64,000 bases of DNA from Nocardia anocheti (lineage in GTDB: Bacteria > Actinomycetota > Actinomycetes > Mycobacteriales > Mycobacteriaceae): positions 124,001 through 188,000 of the forward strand of contig NZ_JAQQFV010000001.1 in NCBI RefSeq assembly GCF_029675105.1, in the 5' to 3' direction. Below are positions 32,878 to 44,538 of the stretch, piece after piece; the stretch's first letter is position 1; each line of letters starts with the position of its first letter. The position numbers and the translations under genes are program-made. Below the pieces are notes generated by a model. It saw only the letters and a program-made list of their open reading frames with translations, did no database searches and had not been told where the DNA came from.

Positions 32878-34086
32878 TCAGGTGGTGCGGGCGGCGAGGA
32901 GGGTGGCGACCATGGCGGCTACGGCGAAGCGGGGTTTTACGTTGAGGTCGAGGGCTTCGCGGCAGGCCAGGACGGCGTCGATGCTGCGGAGGAGGCCCTC
33001 GGGGCGGACGCTGGTGGCGAGGTCGGTGATCTCGGTGGCCATGTCGGGGTGGGTGAGGGTGATGGGGGCGCCGCGGCCCGCGAAGCGCAGGGCCAGGGCG
33101 TCGCGGTACATGCCCGCGACGTCGATGAGGGCGCGGTCGAGGGCGTCGCGGCCGGTGCGGGTGGCGCGGGATTTCTGGCGGCGTTCGAGTTCCTTGAGCA
33201 CGCCCGCCGAGCCACGGGTGGCGGAGGCGGCGCCCTTGCCGGTGCCGCCCGCGCCGAGGGCGGTGGCGAGTTCGTCGCGTTCGCGGTCGTCGCGCTCGGC
33301 GCTCATCAGTTTGGCTTCGTCGTCGGCCGATTTCACCAGTTCGTCGGCGGCGGCGTAGGCGGCGCCGGGGCGTTCGGTGGCGGTGACCAGGGCCAGGGCG
33401 CGCTTGCGGCGTTTGCGGGCGTCCTCGTCGGTGGCCAGGCGACGCGCCCGGCCGACGTGGCCGCCGCTGACCGAGGCTGCCCACTCGGCGGTCTTTGCGT
33501 CGAGTTGATCGCGTTCGCGCAGCACCTGCGCGATGGCGGGCACCGACGGCGTGACCAGGTGGACGTGCCTGCACCGCGAACGCAGGGTCACCGAGATGTC
33601 CTCGGGATCGACCGAAGGCGCGCACAGCAGGAACACCGTGCGGTCCGGCGGCTCCTCGACGACCTTCAGCAGCACATTGCCCGCCGCTTCGGTGAGCCGA
33701 TCGGCGTCCTCGACCACCACCACCTGCCAGCGCCCGGTGCTCGGCCGCCGCGAGGCGACCTGCACGATCTCGCGCATCTCCTTGGTGCTGATGCTGAGCC
33801 CCTCGGGCACTACCCGGCGCACGTCACCGTGCGTCCCGGCCATCGTCGTGGTGCAGGCGTGGCACTTCCCGCACCCGACCACCTCGGGATCGGTGCACTG
33901 CAACGCCGCCGCGAAACACAGCGCGGCCACCGACCTACCCGAGCCGGGCGGCCCGGTGAACAGCCACGAATGCGTCATCGCCCCGGTGACGACACCGGCG
34001 CGCGCCGCCGTCGCGGCAGCGGTCAGTTCCGCCTCTACCACGTCCTGGCCGACCAGTCGATCGAAGACACCTGCCACGCCAGACAC
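32878..34086 (-). CDS. holB: DNA polymerase III subunit delta'
   Basis: A 402-residue clamp-loader subunit of the replicative polymerase. P-loop GPPGSGRSVAALCF (about 44-57), zinc motif CGKCHAC, SISTKEMREIVQVAS and VVEDADRLTEAAGNVLLKVVEEPP (quoted in part: ADRLTEAAGNVLLKVVEEP) and SRCRHVHL are all delta'/DnaX-type features. Longer than E. coli HolB (334), as usual in mycolata, because of insertions in the C-terminal half. The gene is the Rv3644c equivalent. GTG 34086 is used; only 36 bp separate it from topA, with which it is probably co-transcribed. Confidence 0.95.
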   Translation of the reverse strand: MSGVAGVFDRLVGQDVVEAELTAAATAARAGVVTGAMTHSWLFTGPPGSGRSVAALCFAAALQCTDPEVVGCGKCHACTTTMAGTHGDVRRVVPEGLSISTKEMREIVQVASRRPSTGRWQVVVVEDADRLTEAAGNVLLKVVEEPPDRTVFLLCAPSVDPEDISVTLRSRCRHVHLVTPSVPAIAQVLRERDQLDAKTAEWAASVSGGHVGRARRLATDEDARKRRKRALALVTATERPGAAYAAADELVKSADDEAKLMSAERDDRERDELATALGAGGTGKGAASATRGSAGVLKELERRQKSRATRTGRDALDRALIDVAGMYRDALALRFAGRGAPITLTHPDMATEITDLATSVRPEGLLRSIDAVLACREALDLNVKPRFAVAAMVATLLAARTT

Positions 34087-34122
34087 CCTAGCCGCGGGCT
34101 ATGACAGGTTCGACGGCGGCGC

Positions 34123-37056
<2,934 letters not shown>

Positions 37057-37239
37057 CGGCGAACACCTTCCTTCTAGATCCGCGCGTCGGGTGGTCCGCT
37101 CGGTGCGCGACTGGGGCAGACGGCGCGACGTTCGGACATCGCCACCAGTGACGTTTATACCCTGCGTGCTTGGGTAGCCGCGCCGACCAGGCTACGAAGA
37201 CACCCGAAAGTCATACGGAACGGGCCCCGGAAACGGCTC

Positions 37240-37271
37240 GTCCCCCACCTCCGAAGACGGAGGTGGGGGAC
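37240..37271. terminator. Hairpin after cspA
   Basis: A perfect 14-bp stem GTCCCCCACCTCCG / CGGAGGTGGGGGAC with a 4-nt loop, 22 bp downstream of the cspA stop. It has no T run on either side but is strong enough to halt transcription or protect the mRNA end. Confidence 0.7.
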
Positions 37272-37293
37272 GGGCGTTGATGGGTTTCGCAGC

Positions 37294-37500
37294 TCAGGAG
37301 AGCGCGCGAACGCCGGTGGCCTGCGGGCCCTTCGTGCCCTGGCCGACCTCGAACTCGACCTTCTGGTTCTCTTCGAGGGTACGGAAGCCCGTGCCCTGGA
37401 TCTCCGAGTAGTGGACGAAGACGTCAGCGGAGCCGTCCTCGGGCGCGATGAAGCCGAACCCCTTCTCCGCGTTGAACCACTTCACAGTTCCCTGTGCCAT
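37294..37500 (-). CDS. cspA: Cold-shock protein
   Basis: A 68-residue single-domain cold-shock protein, an RNA chaperone. RNP1 is KGFGFIAPE and RNP2 [21 protein letters not shown] begins the beta-barrel. AGAAGGA is 6 bases before ATG. A leader of about 270 nt with a hairpin close to the start codon precedes it, as is common for cold-shock mRNAs. Rv3648c equivalent. Confidence 0.97.
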   Translation of the reverse strand: MAQGTVKWFNAEKGFGFIAPEDGSADVFVHYSEIQGTGFRTLEENQKVEFEVGQGTKGPQATGVRALS

Positions 37501-37770
37501 TCTGTTCCTTCTCTTTCTTACCGGAACGGCGGACAACTGGGTTCGTCCACCGGGCCCGTTCCGACCGCTGTACTGTTGGTCCCCCTGCAAGGAAATCCTG
37601 AGCACGGCGTTCGCAACATCGATCCTGCTGATGGTTGGACCTTCGATCCGTCCCTCGAACACAGAAGCTTGCGACCGAGACCCAGTGAACCATGTCTTTG
37701 AGCAATTCAACAGCCGAGTTACCGACAATTTGCAAAATTCTTGATCTTGCGAATGTGCAGGTAAGGGACA
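37501..37770 (-). promoter_or_regulatory. Long cspA leader with a start-proximal hairpin
   Basis: No protein gene is supported in 37501-37933. On the minus strand the region is AT-richer than its surroundings, and its last part forms a hairpin: CGGAACGG (37563-37556) pairs with CCGTTCCG (37529-37522), with inner pairs GGAC/GTCC. The stem ends about 20 nt before the start codon. A temperature-dependent leader is the natural reading; the promoter was not located securely. Confidence 0.5.
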
Positions 37771-37933
37771 CAATGGGTGAATCCGTACTTTCAGTCTGTT
37801 TGCTTCAGGATAACCGGGTGAGCTTCCAGCAAACCTGCTGTGACCCAGGTCGCTATTGGGTTACGAAAACGCAGGTCGCGGTCTCGACACACACACGTTT
37901 CACACTTCCCGTGTCGCGGGAGAGGGGTCAGGG

Positions 37934-40324
37934 ATGAATCCGACAGACCGGGCCGCGGTTCGAAAGCCCGGATCAGGCGAAAGCTACGGTCGATCGTTGC
38001 TGAATCGTGTCCTGACCGAGGTGGTCGCCGACACCGACCCGCTGACCCACGTCGCCGAGCTCCCCGCCCAGCGCGCCCGCACCACGCCGTGGCCGGACTG
38101 GACGCCATCCTGCCTGGTCACAGCCCTGAACGCGAACGGCATCGCGCTGCCGTGGGAACACCAGACCCGCACGGCCGAGCTCGCGGCCACCGGAAACCAC
38201 GTCGTGGTGAGCACCGGGACGGCCTCCGGGAAATCTCTCGGCTACCAATTGCCGGTTCTCACCGCCCTGCACGCCGACCCGCGCGCCACCGCGCTGTACC
38301 TGTCCCCCACCAAGGCGCTCGGGGCCGATCAGCTGCGGGCCGTTTCCGGCCTGATCCACGACAATCCCCTGCGTGAGGTGCATCCGGCGAGCTACGACGG
38401 CGACACTCCGACCGAGGTGAGGCAGTGGGTCCGGGCCAACGCGCGCTGGATTTTCACCAATCCCGACATGCTGCACGTCGGCATCCTGCGCTCGCATCAG
38501 CGGTGGGCGCGGGTGCTGCGCAATCTTCGCTACATCGTGGTCGACGAATGCCATGCCTACCGGGGAGTGTTCGGCTCGCACGTGGCGCTGGTGTTGCGCA
38601 GACTCCGCCGTATCGCCCGTTTCTACGGCGCCGACCCGGTGTTCGTCCTGTGCTCGGCGACCAGTGCCGACCCGGCCGCGTCGGCGAGCAGACTGGTCGG
38701 CGCGCCGGTCACGGCCGTCACGGAAGACGCCTCGCCACGCGGCGCGCGGACTGTCGCGCTCTGGGAACCGCCGTTGCGCACCACGATCACCGGCGAGAAC
38801 GGCGCCCCGGTCCGGCGCACCGCGACCAGCGAGGCCGCCAAGATCATGGCCAGCCTGGTGGCCGAGGGCGCGCGCACGCTGGCCTTCGTCCGCTCACGGC
38901 GCGGGGCCGAGCTGATTGCGCTCGACGCCCGGCGGGTCCTCGCCGAAACTGCCCCTGAACTGCAGGAACGGGTCGCGGCATACCGGGCGGGCTACCTGGC
39001 CGAGGACCGGCGCGAACTGGAGAACGCGCTGTCGCAGGGCACGCTGCTCGGCGCGGCGAGCACCAACGCGCTCGAGCTCGGCGTCGATATCGCCGGACTC
39101 GATGCCGTGGTCATCGCCGGTTTTCCCGGCACGGTGGCCTCCTTCTGGCAGCAGGCGGGGCGGGCGGGCAGGCGGCTGCAGGGGTCGCTGGTGGTGCTCG
39201 TCGCCACCGACGATCCGCTCGACACCTACCTGGTGAACCACCCGGAGGCGCTGCTCGACCGGCCCATCGAGGCCACCGTCACCGACCCCTACAACCCGTA
39301 TGTGCTCGGCCCCCAGCTGCTGTGCGCGGCGCTGGAACTGCCGCTCACCGACACCGAGGTCGCCGATCTGCGGGCCGAGGAAGTGCTGGCTGACCTGGCC
39401 GAACAGGGCCTGATCCGGCGCCGGGCCGGGGTCCGTGGGCAGGAGGGCCGCTGGCATGTCACCGCGCACAGTCAGCCGCACGACGCCGTCGACGTGCGCG
39501 GTGGGCTCGGCACGCCGGTGGCGATCGTCGACGCCGAGACCGGGCGGCTGCTCGGGACCGCGGACGCCGGTCGCGCGCCCGCCACCCTGCACGACGGGGC
39601 CGTCCACCTGCACCAGGGCGAGACCTATCTCGTCGACGAACTCGACCTGGAAGGCGGGGTCGCCTTCGTCAACGAGGTGGATCCCGGTTTCACCACCAGC
39701 GCTCGTCAGGTGACCTCCATCCGGATCGACGAGGTGCTCGCCGAACGGGTCCACGGGGGCGTCACCGTCGCATCCGCGCAGGTCGCGGTGACCAACCAGG
39801 TCGTCGGCTACCTGCGCACCCTGGTCACCGGGGAGGTGCTCGACCAGGTGGAACTCGACCTGCCCGCGCACCGCCTGCACACCAGGGCCGTCCTCTACAC
39901 GGTCACGCCCGCACTGCTCAGCCGGGCGGGCATCACCGACGACGCGCTCCCCGGCGCCCTGCACGCCGCCGAACACGCGGCGATCGGGATGTTGCCGCTG
40001 GTCGCGGGCTGCGACCGGTGGGACATCGGCGGCGTCTCCATCGCCGAGCACCCCGATACCGGCGCGCCCACGGTGTTCGTCTACGACGGCCAGCCCGGCG
40101 GCGCCGGGTTCGCCGAGCGGGGATTCGCCCAGCTCGAGACCTGGTTGACGGCCACGCTCAGCGTTATCGGCAGCTGCGCCTGCCAGGACGGCTGTCCATC
40201 GTGCGTGCAGTCGCCCAAGTGCGGCAACGGCAACAACCCACTCGACAAGGACGCGGCGGCCCGGTTGTTGAGCGCGGTACTGGGCGAGTTGCGGACCGAC
40301 CGGCAGGACCGTTCCGAGCCGTGA
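37934..40324 (+). CDS. DEAD/DEAH-box helicase with DUF1998 zinc domain (MrfA/YprA-like)
   Basis: A 796-residue SF2 helicase. Walker A STGTASGKSLGYQLP (about 93-107), DECHAY (DEAH-like box), SATSAD, then RSRRGAELIAL, STNALELGVDIAGLD (motif V) and QQAGRAGRR (motif VI). Near the C-terminus CACQDGCPSCVQSPKCGNGN is the four-Cys DUF1998 zinc site. B. subtilis MrfA of this family removes mitomycin adducts, so a DNA repair role is likely. Rv3649 equivalent by position, divergent from cspA. ATG 37934 follows AGGG-rich leader. Confidence 0.93.
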   Translation: MNPTDRAAVRKPGSGESYGRSLLNRVLTEVVADTDPLTHVAELPAQRARTTPWPDWTPSCLVTALNANGIALPWEHQTRTAELAATGNHVVVSTGTASGKSLGYQLPVLTALHADPRATALYLSPTKALGADQLRAVSGLIHDNPLREVHPASYDGDTPTEVRQWVRANARWIFTNPDMLHVGILRSHQRWARVLRNLRYIVVDECHAYRGVFGSHVALVLRRLRRIARFYGADPVFVLCSATSADPAASASRLVGAPVTAVTEDASPRGARTVALWEPPLRTTITGENGAPVRRTATSEAAKIMASLVAEGARTLAFVRSRRGAELIALDARRVLAETAPELQERVAAYRAGYLAEDRRELENALSQGTLLGAASTNALELGVDIAGLDAVVIAGFPGTVASFWQQAGRAGRRLQGSLVVLVATDDPLDTYLVNHPEALLDRPIEATVTDPYNPYVLGPQLLCAALELPLTDTEVADLRAEEVLADLAEQGLIRRRAGVRGQEGRWHVTAHSQPHDAVDVRGGLGTPVAIVDAETGRLLGTADAGRAPATLHDGAVHLHQGETYLVDELDLEGGVAFVNEVDPGFTTSARQVTSIRIDEVLAERVHGGVTVASAQVAVTNQVVGYLRTLVTGEVLDQVELDLPAHRLHTRAVLYTVTPALLSRAGITDDALPGALHAAEHAAIGMLPLVAGCDRWDIGGVSIAEHPDTGAPTVFVYDGQPGGAGFAERGFAQLETWLTATLSVIGSCACQDGCPSCVQSPKCGNGNNPLDKDAAARLLSAVLGELRTDRQDRSEP

Positions 40325-40613
40325 CGTCCACGCCGTCCTGACGTGACTCCCGCGACGCCTCGCCCACCGATTACTGGTCGTCTGTCCGAATTTGCGCTGA
40401 CCAGCACCGAAGGGCGGGTCGACGATTAAAAAGGACAGGTTTTCTGTTAACTGACGCATTGCCCGGGAGTACGCGCGAGTAACCACGACCATTGTTTTCA
40501 TTTTTTTCGCCGTGTCATCAAAGAATGCGCATGGAATGGCCTCGGCGCTATTCGGGGAATTACCGAATAGGTCCGCCGCGGAACAACCACCGGCCAGTGT
40601 GAACACTTCCGCG
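40325..40613. other. AT-rich intergenic region
   Basis: No supported gene. From about 40425 to 40560 the sequence is rich in A/T tracts (TTAAAAAGG, TTTTCTGTTAAC, TTGTTTTCATTTTTTTCG), very different from the approximately 70% GC flanks. It may bind nucleoid proteins of the Lsr2 type or hold the end of the pilus operon. The start of the helicase gene and end of the Tad operon both face it from outside. Confidence 0.5.
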
Positions 40614-41078
40614 TCACCCACTCTCGTCCACCGGACCGGCACGGGCGGTCGCCACGACAGCCCGCCTACCGAACGCCCCGAACGCCACCTCCGTCCGCAC
40701 CACGACCACCACATCCCACTGCTCCACCGCGCATCGACCGACCCTCACGCCCATCCGTCCCGCGACCTCCCCCGCCATCGCGCACCCGGCGTCCGCCCCC
40801 TCCACCAGCCGCCCCGCCGCCGCCAACGCGGCGAGATCGGCACCGGCCTGCGCCCGGTGCCGAGCCACCACCACCGCCCCTACATTCCCGACCAGCAGGG
40901 TCACGGCGATCAACCCCGCCAGCGCGAAGCAGGCGAACGCCGTCGCCCCACCCCGATCAGCCTCCGCCCCGCGCCGAACCCGGGCCCATCGGTCGGGCCG
41001 CGAAGCCTGGTGGACCGCCCGCCCCTTCCCGCCGTCTGTGGTCCGCCCGTGTCCGGGTGGGTGGATGGTCTGTGCCAT
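40614..41078 (-). CDS. TadE-neighbourhood pilus assembly protein (Rv3654c-like)
   Basis: A 154-residue protein. After a basic N-terminus comes GGATAFACFALAGLIAVTLLVGNVGAVVVARHRAQAGADLAALAA, quoted here as ATAFACFALAGLIAVTL and RHRAQAGADLAALAAA: a membrane helix followed by the helix typical of TadG/Rv3654c-type proteins. A Cys pair lies in the C-terminal domain (DAGCAMAGEV, GRCAVEQWD). It is the last gene of the Tad cluster, with ATG in a TGATG overlap. Confidence 0.82.
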   Translation of the reverse strand: MAQTIHPPGHGRTTDGGKGRAVHQASRPDRWARVRRGAEADRGGATAFACFALAGLIAVTLLVGNVGAVVVARHRAQAGADLAALAAAGRLVEGADAGCAMAGEVAGRMGVRVGRCAVEQWDVVVVVRTEVAFGAFGRRAVVATARAGPVDESG

Positions 41079-41434
41079 CACCGGACTCCGGGTTCGGGGA
41101 TGGCGACCGCCTGGGCGTGTAGGCGGAGGCCGGGGAGCAGGGGTGTGGTCGCTGAGACGGTGGCGACGATGTGGTCGGCCTCGGTGCGCAGGTCGATGGT
41201 CGCGCCGGGTGGGGCGACGGTTCTCGCCGCAGTGAGGGCGTGGGCGGTGTCGCCTCGGGCGGCGAGGCGGGCGGCTTCGCGGGCGGCGTCCACGCAGCGG
41301 ACCTGGGTGGAGGCCGCCAGGAGCGCGCCGATGCAGAGGGTGACGGCGCAGACGAGGGCGGCCAGGGCGATGGCGGCCTCCACCGTCACCGCGCCTGCGT
41401 CGCCCGCGAGCGGCCTCGGGTTCCCGCCGCTCAC
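41078..41434 (-). CDS. TadE-like pseudopilin
   Basis: A 118-residue protein with short N-terminus, then GAVTVEAAIALAALVCAVTL (the TadE Glu at +5 style motif and helix), and a periplasmic or outer domain with AAREAARLAARGDTAHAL. TadE proteins are minor pilins processed by a prepilin peptidase. GTG start overlaps the stop of the Flp gene (GTGA). Rv3655c equivalent. Confidence 0.85.
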   Translation of the reverse strand: MSGGNPRPLAGDAGAVTVEAAIALAALVCAVTLCIGALLAASTQVRCVDAAREAARLAARGDTAHALTAARTVAPPGATIDLRTEADHIVATVSATTPLLPGLRLHAQAVAIPEPGVR

Positions 41435-41640
41435 ACGCTGGTGTTGAGTGCCTTGTCGATGATCTGGGTCAGGGCGTTGACGATGCTGTCGCCGGTCACC
41501 ACCCCGTACAGCACCGCACCGAAGGCCGCCGCGGCGATCGTGCCGATGGCGTACTCGGCGGTGCTCATCCCGTCGTCGTCGATCAGCAGGCGGGTGATCC
41601 TGGTGCGCGCCCCTATATATACGGTGCGAACGAACGTCAT
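41431..41640 (-). CDS. Flp pilin-like protein (DUF4244)
   Basis: A 69-residue pilin. The processing/assembly motif DDDGMSTAEYAIGTIAAAAFG (shown: GMSTAEYAIGTIAAAAFG) has the conserved Glu-Tyr of Flp pilins, followed by a hydrophobic helix and a short hydrophilic end with QIIDKAL. GAGGGG precedes ATG 41640 at good distance; an earlier ATG at 41661 is not needed. Rv3656c equivalent. Overlaps the TadE gene. Confidence 0.88.
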   Translation of the reverse strand: MTFVRTVYIGARTRITRLLIDDDGMSTAEYAIGTIAAAAFGAVLYGVVTGDSIVNALTQIIDKALNTSV

Positions 41641-41712
41641 CGTGTTCCCCTCTTCTTCCACACCGCGCGGCGGTTCCGCGTGGCGACGATTCGATGGCCT
41701 CGTCGAGGCCGG

Positions 41713-42339
41713 TCACAGCAGGCCCCCGTCGCCGAGCACCCGGTCGGCCAGGCCGATCACGACCGGGACGATGCCGAGGCAGACGAAGGCGGGCAGGAAG
41801 CACAGGCCGAGCGGGCCGCCAATCAGGACGCCCGCGCGCTCGGCCCGTGCCACGGCGGCGTCTTCCACCGCCTCGCGCCGCTGGACGGCGAGTTCACCGA
41901 CGGCGGCGGCCAGCGAGGCGCCGGAGCGGGCAGAGCGGCGGGCCATTCTGGCCAGCGACTCGACCTCGTCCGCGCCTGGTGAGCTCGCCGCGTCGGCGGC
42001 TGCGCGCTCCCAGGCCGTCGCGGCATCGGCACCCAAGGCCAGCAGATCGGCGGCTCTGAGCAGGGCGGCACGTAGGACGGGTGGTGCGGTCGGGGCGCTG
42101 GCTCGCGCGGCCGCCGCCATCGGCAATCCGGAGCGCAGGCACGCGGCTAGCAGATCGAACGCCGAGGCCGAGCCCAGCGGATCGGATCGCACCGGTCCCC
42201 GGTCCTCCCGCGTCTCTCCGACATCCACTCCGGCCAGCGCCCGCACCCGTCGACTGACCGCGACGCGTCCCGGCAGCACCAGCACCGCCAGCGCCGCGAC
42301 GACCAGCGCGCCAGGCGACACCCCACCAACCATCTCCAT
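41713..42339 (-). CDS. TadC-like type II secretion F-domain protein
   Basis: A 208-residue membrane platform protein of the Flp pilus. Hydrophobic segments flank a cytoplasmic region with LLAACLRSGLPMAAAARASA and ESLARMARRSARSGASLAAAV, the F-domain pattern. The start at ATG 42339 is chosen; codons between the upstream candidate ATG 42462 and this site show much lower third-position GC (about 68% by my count) than the gene. The upstream choice would couple it to the TadB gene through ATGA, so it stays open. Confidence 0.82.
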   Translation of the reverse strand: MEMVGGVSPGALVVAALAVLVLPGRVAVSRRVRALAGVDVGETREDRGPVRSDPLGSASAFDLLAACLRSGLPMAAAARASAPTAPPVLRAALLRAADLLALGADAATAWERAAADAASSPGADEVESLARMARRSARSGASLAAAVGELAVQRREAVEDAAVARAERAGVLIGGPLGLCFLPAFVCLGIVPVVIGLADRVLGDGGLL

Positions 42340-42458
42340 CACGACGTTGCCTCCCGAGTCCGTTCGATCCCCACCTGTCCACATGCGCTGGAGATAACCC
42401 CGGTCCCGTCCCACTCCCCCAGCTGCCGCCCGGAGCAGCGCATCGGTCGGACCTGTCG

Positions 42459-43247
42459 TCATGCGGTGCCTCGCTTGGTGATGACATCTGTCCACAGCAA
42501 TCCACAGCAGGCCAGAGCCGCGCCCAAGGGGAGGAGTAACTGGCCCGCGGGCGAGGTGAAGAGGATGGCGAGGGGGGCGGCGCCCATCAGCTGGCCGAGG
42601 GCTATGCCGATGATCGGGAGGCCAGCCAGGACGGTCGCGGAGGCTCGGGCGCCCGCCAGGGCGGCTTCGGTGCGGTCGCGGAAGCGGAGGCGGCCGAGGA
42701 GGTCGGTTCTGGCGGCGGCGAGGAGTTCGGCGAGGGCGAGGCCGTGTTCCTCGGCGACCCGCCACGCACTCGCTATTCGGGAGAGTTCTTCGGCTACTGG
42801 GGAATTCGGATGAATCCAGCCGTCGGCCCCGGAACCGCCGAGACGGCTGCGCCCCGCGCTGACGGACAGTACCCGGGCCGCTTCGCCGCGGGACTCGGCG
42901 GCGGCTGACTCGGCCGCCGCACTGGGGTGTGCCCCGACCCGGAGTTCGCCGATGACAGCTTCGAGTCCGGCCAGCAGATACCCGCACTCCTGCCGACGCG
43001 CACGCTCGCCGAGTCCGCGCCGACGCCGCACCGCGAAGGTGGCGCCGACGATGAGCGCCGCCACTCCGATGCCGAGGCCGAAGACGAAAGCCGCGGCGCC
43101 GACCGCGATTCCCGCACACCACTCCACAGGAACGTGCTTCGGCGTACGAGTACGAACTTGCCCGAAGACCTGCCCGAACCGGCGTCTGTCCCCAGCCATC
43201 GGCACGACGAGCAGCGCCACCGAGCAGCAGAGCAATCCTGTCCCCAT
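42459..43247 (-). CDS. TadB-like type II secretion F-domain protein
   Basis: A 262-residue membrane protein. Two N-terminal helices (about 1-20 and 42-70) precede the F domain: ECGYLLAGLEAVIGELRVG, RIASAWRVAEEHGLALAEL, then two C-terminal helices (LAGLPIIGIALGQLMGAAPL and LLLPLGAALACCGLL). It is the inner-membrane core partner of TadC. AAGGTGG lies 7 bases before ATG 43247. Rv3658c equivalent; the stop overlaps an upstream-type start of TadC. Confidence 0.85.
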   Translation of the reverse strand: MGTGLLCCSVALLVVPMAGDRRRFGQVFGQVRTRTPKHVPVEWCAGIAVGAAAFVFGLGIGVAALIVGATFAVRRRRGLGERARRQECGYLLAGLEAVIGELRVGAHPSAAAESAAAESRGEAARVLSVSAGRSRLGGSGADGWIHPNSPVAEELSRIASAWRVAEEHGLALAELLAAARTDLLGRLRFRDRTEAALAGARASATVLAGLPIIGIALGQLMGAAPLAILFTSPAGQLLLPLGAALACCGLLWTDVITKRGTA

Positions 43248-43356
43248 CGATCCCCACCTTCCTGGCGTCGGAACGATCCACAACACCCGGCTGTAGAACA
43301 CCAGGCTGGATCGCGAATTCGGTGTCACCACCGGCACATCGGGCGTGCTCTCCCAC

Positions 43357-44538
43357 TCATCCGAGCCGTATCGCGAGCAGCCGCCGTAATTCCTCGGCGC
43401 CGGGAACCGGCTGATCGTCGGATCGCCAGGCCGGGGTGATGCGCACTCCGTCGGAATCCCTTTCCAGTACACCGATTTCGCGCAGACAGCGGGTTCCGTC
43501 GGAGCGGCGGTGGACGTGCAGGATCACCTGGACGGCGGCGGCGAGCTGGCTGTGCAGCGCGGCGCGGTCCATGCCGCCGAGGGCGGCCAGCGCTTCCAGG
43601 CGGGCCGGAACCTCCTGGGGTGAATTGGCGTGCACCGTGCCCGCTCCACCGTCGTGGCCGGTATTGAGGGCGGTGAGCAGGTCGACGACTTCGGCGCCGC
43701 GGACCTCGCCGACGACGATGCGGTCGGGGCGCATTCGGAGGGCTTGGCGGACCAGGTCGCGGACGGTGACCGCGCCGACGCCTTCGACATTGGCGGTGCG
43801 GGCGACCAGCCGTACGACGTGGGGATGGACCGGTGCCAGTTCGGCGGCGTCCTCCACGCAGATGATGCGTTCGGCCGGATCGACGGCGGCCAGCAGGGCC
43901 GACAACATCGTAGTTTTCCCTGCTCCGGTGCCCCCGACGACCAGGAAGGCCAATCGCGCGCGGACGATGTCGACCAGCAGCCGGTGCGCCTCGGGTGGCA
44001 CCGAACCGGCGGCTGCGAGGGCCGCCAGACCTTGGGTGGCCGGGCGTAGGACGCGCAGCGACAGGCAGGTGCCGTCGTGGGCGACCGGGGCCAGAACGGC
44101 GTGCAGGCGGACACCGAAGGCGTCCCCCAGCGTGGCCTCGGTGCCCGCGAGCTTGCCGTCGACCCAGGGTTGCGCGTCATCGAGCCGTCGTCCGGCGGAC
44201 AGGGCCAGGCGCTGGGCCAGGCGGCGGACGGCCGCGTCGTCGGCGAAGCGGATGTCGGTGTGTTCGAGGCCGTGACCACGGTCGATCCAGACGGAGTCGG
44301 GTCCGGTGACGAGCACATCGGCGACGCGCGGGTCGTGCAGCAGTGGTTCGAGGAGTCCTGCCCCGGTCATCTCGGTCTGCAACAGGCGCAGGGCGCGCAG
44401 GAGGTCGGTGTCGGCGAGGACGCCGCCCGCTTCGGCGCGGATGGCGGCGGCGAGTTGGGCGGCATCGGGCACGCCCGTGTGTTCGGCGAGGCGTTCGCGG
44501 ACGCGTTCGAGCAGCTCGACGGTGACGAAGGTTGTCAT
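43357..44538 (-). CDS. TadA-type secretion ATPase
   Basis: A 393-residue hexameric motor ATPase of the type II/IV secretion family. Walker A GGTGAGKTTMLSAL (about 201-214), Asp box EDAAEL, His box with GGAGTVHANSPQE and Walker B RMRPDRIVVGEVRG are all present; the N-terminal domain has LLEPLLHDPRVADVLVTGPD. It powers assembly of Flp pili. Rv3659c equivalent. ATG overlaps the ssd stop by four bases. Confidence 0.92.
   Translation of the reverse strand: MTTFVTVELLERVRERLAEHTGVPDAAQLAAAIRAEAGGVLADTDLLRALRLLQTEMTGAGLLEPLLHDPRVADVLVTGPDSVWIDRGHGLEHTDIRFADDAAVRRLAQRLALSAGRRLDDAQPWVDGKLAGTEATLGDAFGVRLHAVLAPVAHDGTCLSLRVLRPATQGLAALAAAGSVPPEAHRLLVDIVRARLAFLVVGGTGAGKTTMLSALLAAVDPAERIICVEDAAELAPVHPHVVRLVARTANVEGVGAVTVRDLVRQALRMRPDRIVVGEVRGAEVVDLLTALNTGHDGGAGTVHANSPQEVPARLEALAALGGMDRAALHSQLAAAVQVILHVHRRSDGTRCLREIGVLERDSDGVRITPAWRSDDQPVPGAEELRRLLAIRLG

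Noticed and set aside
42340..42462. Longer TadC start at 42462
   Set aside because: Third-codon GC of the added stretch is well below the gene's own, though the ATGA overlap keeps it possible.
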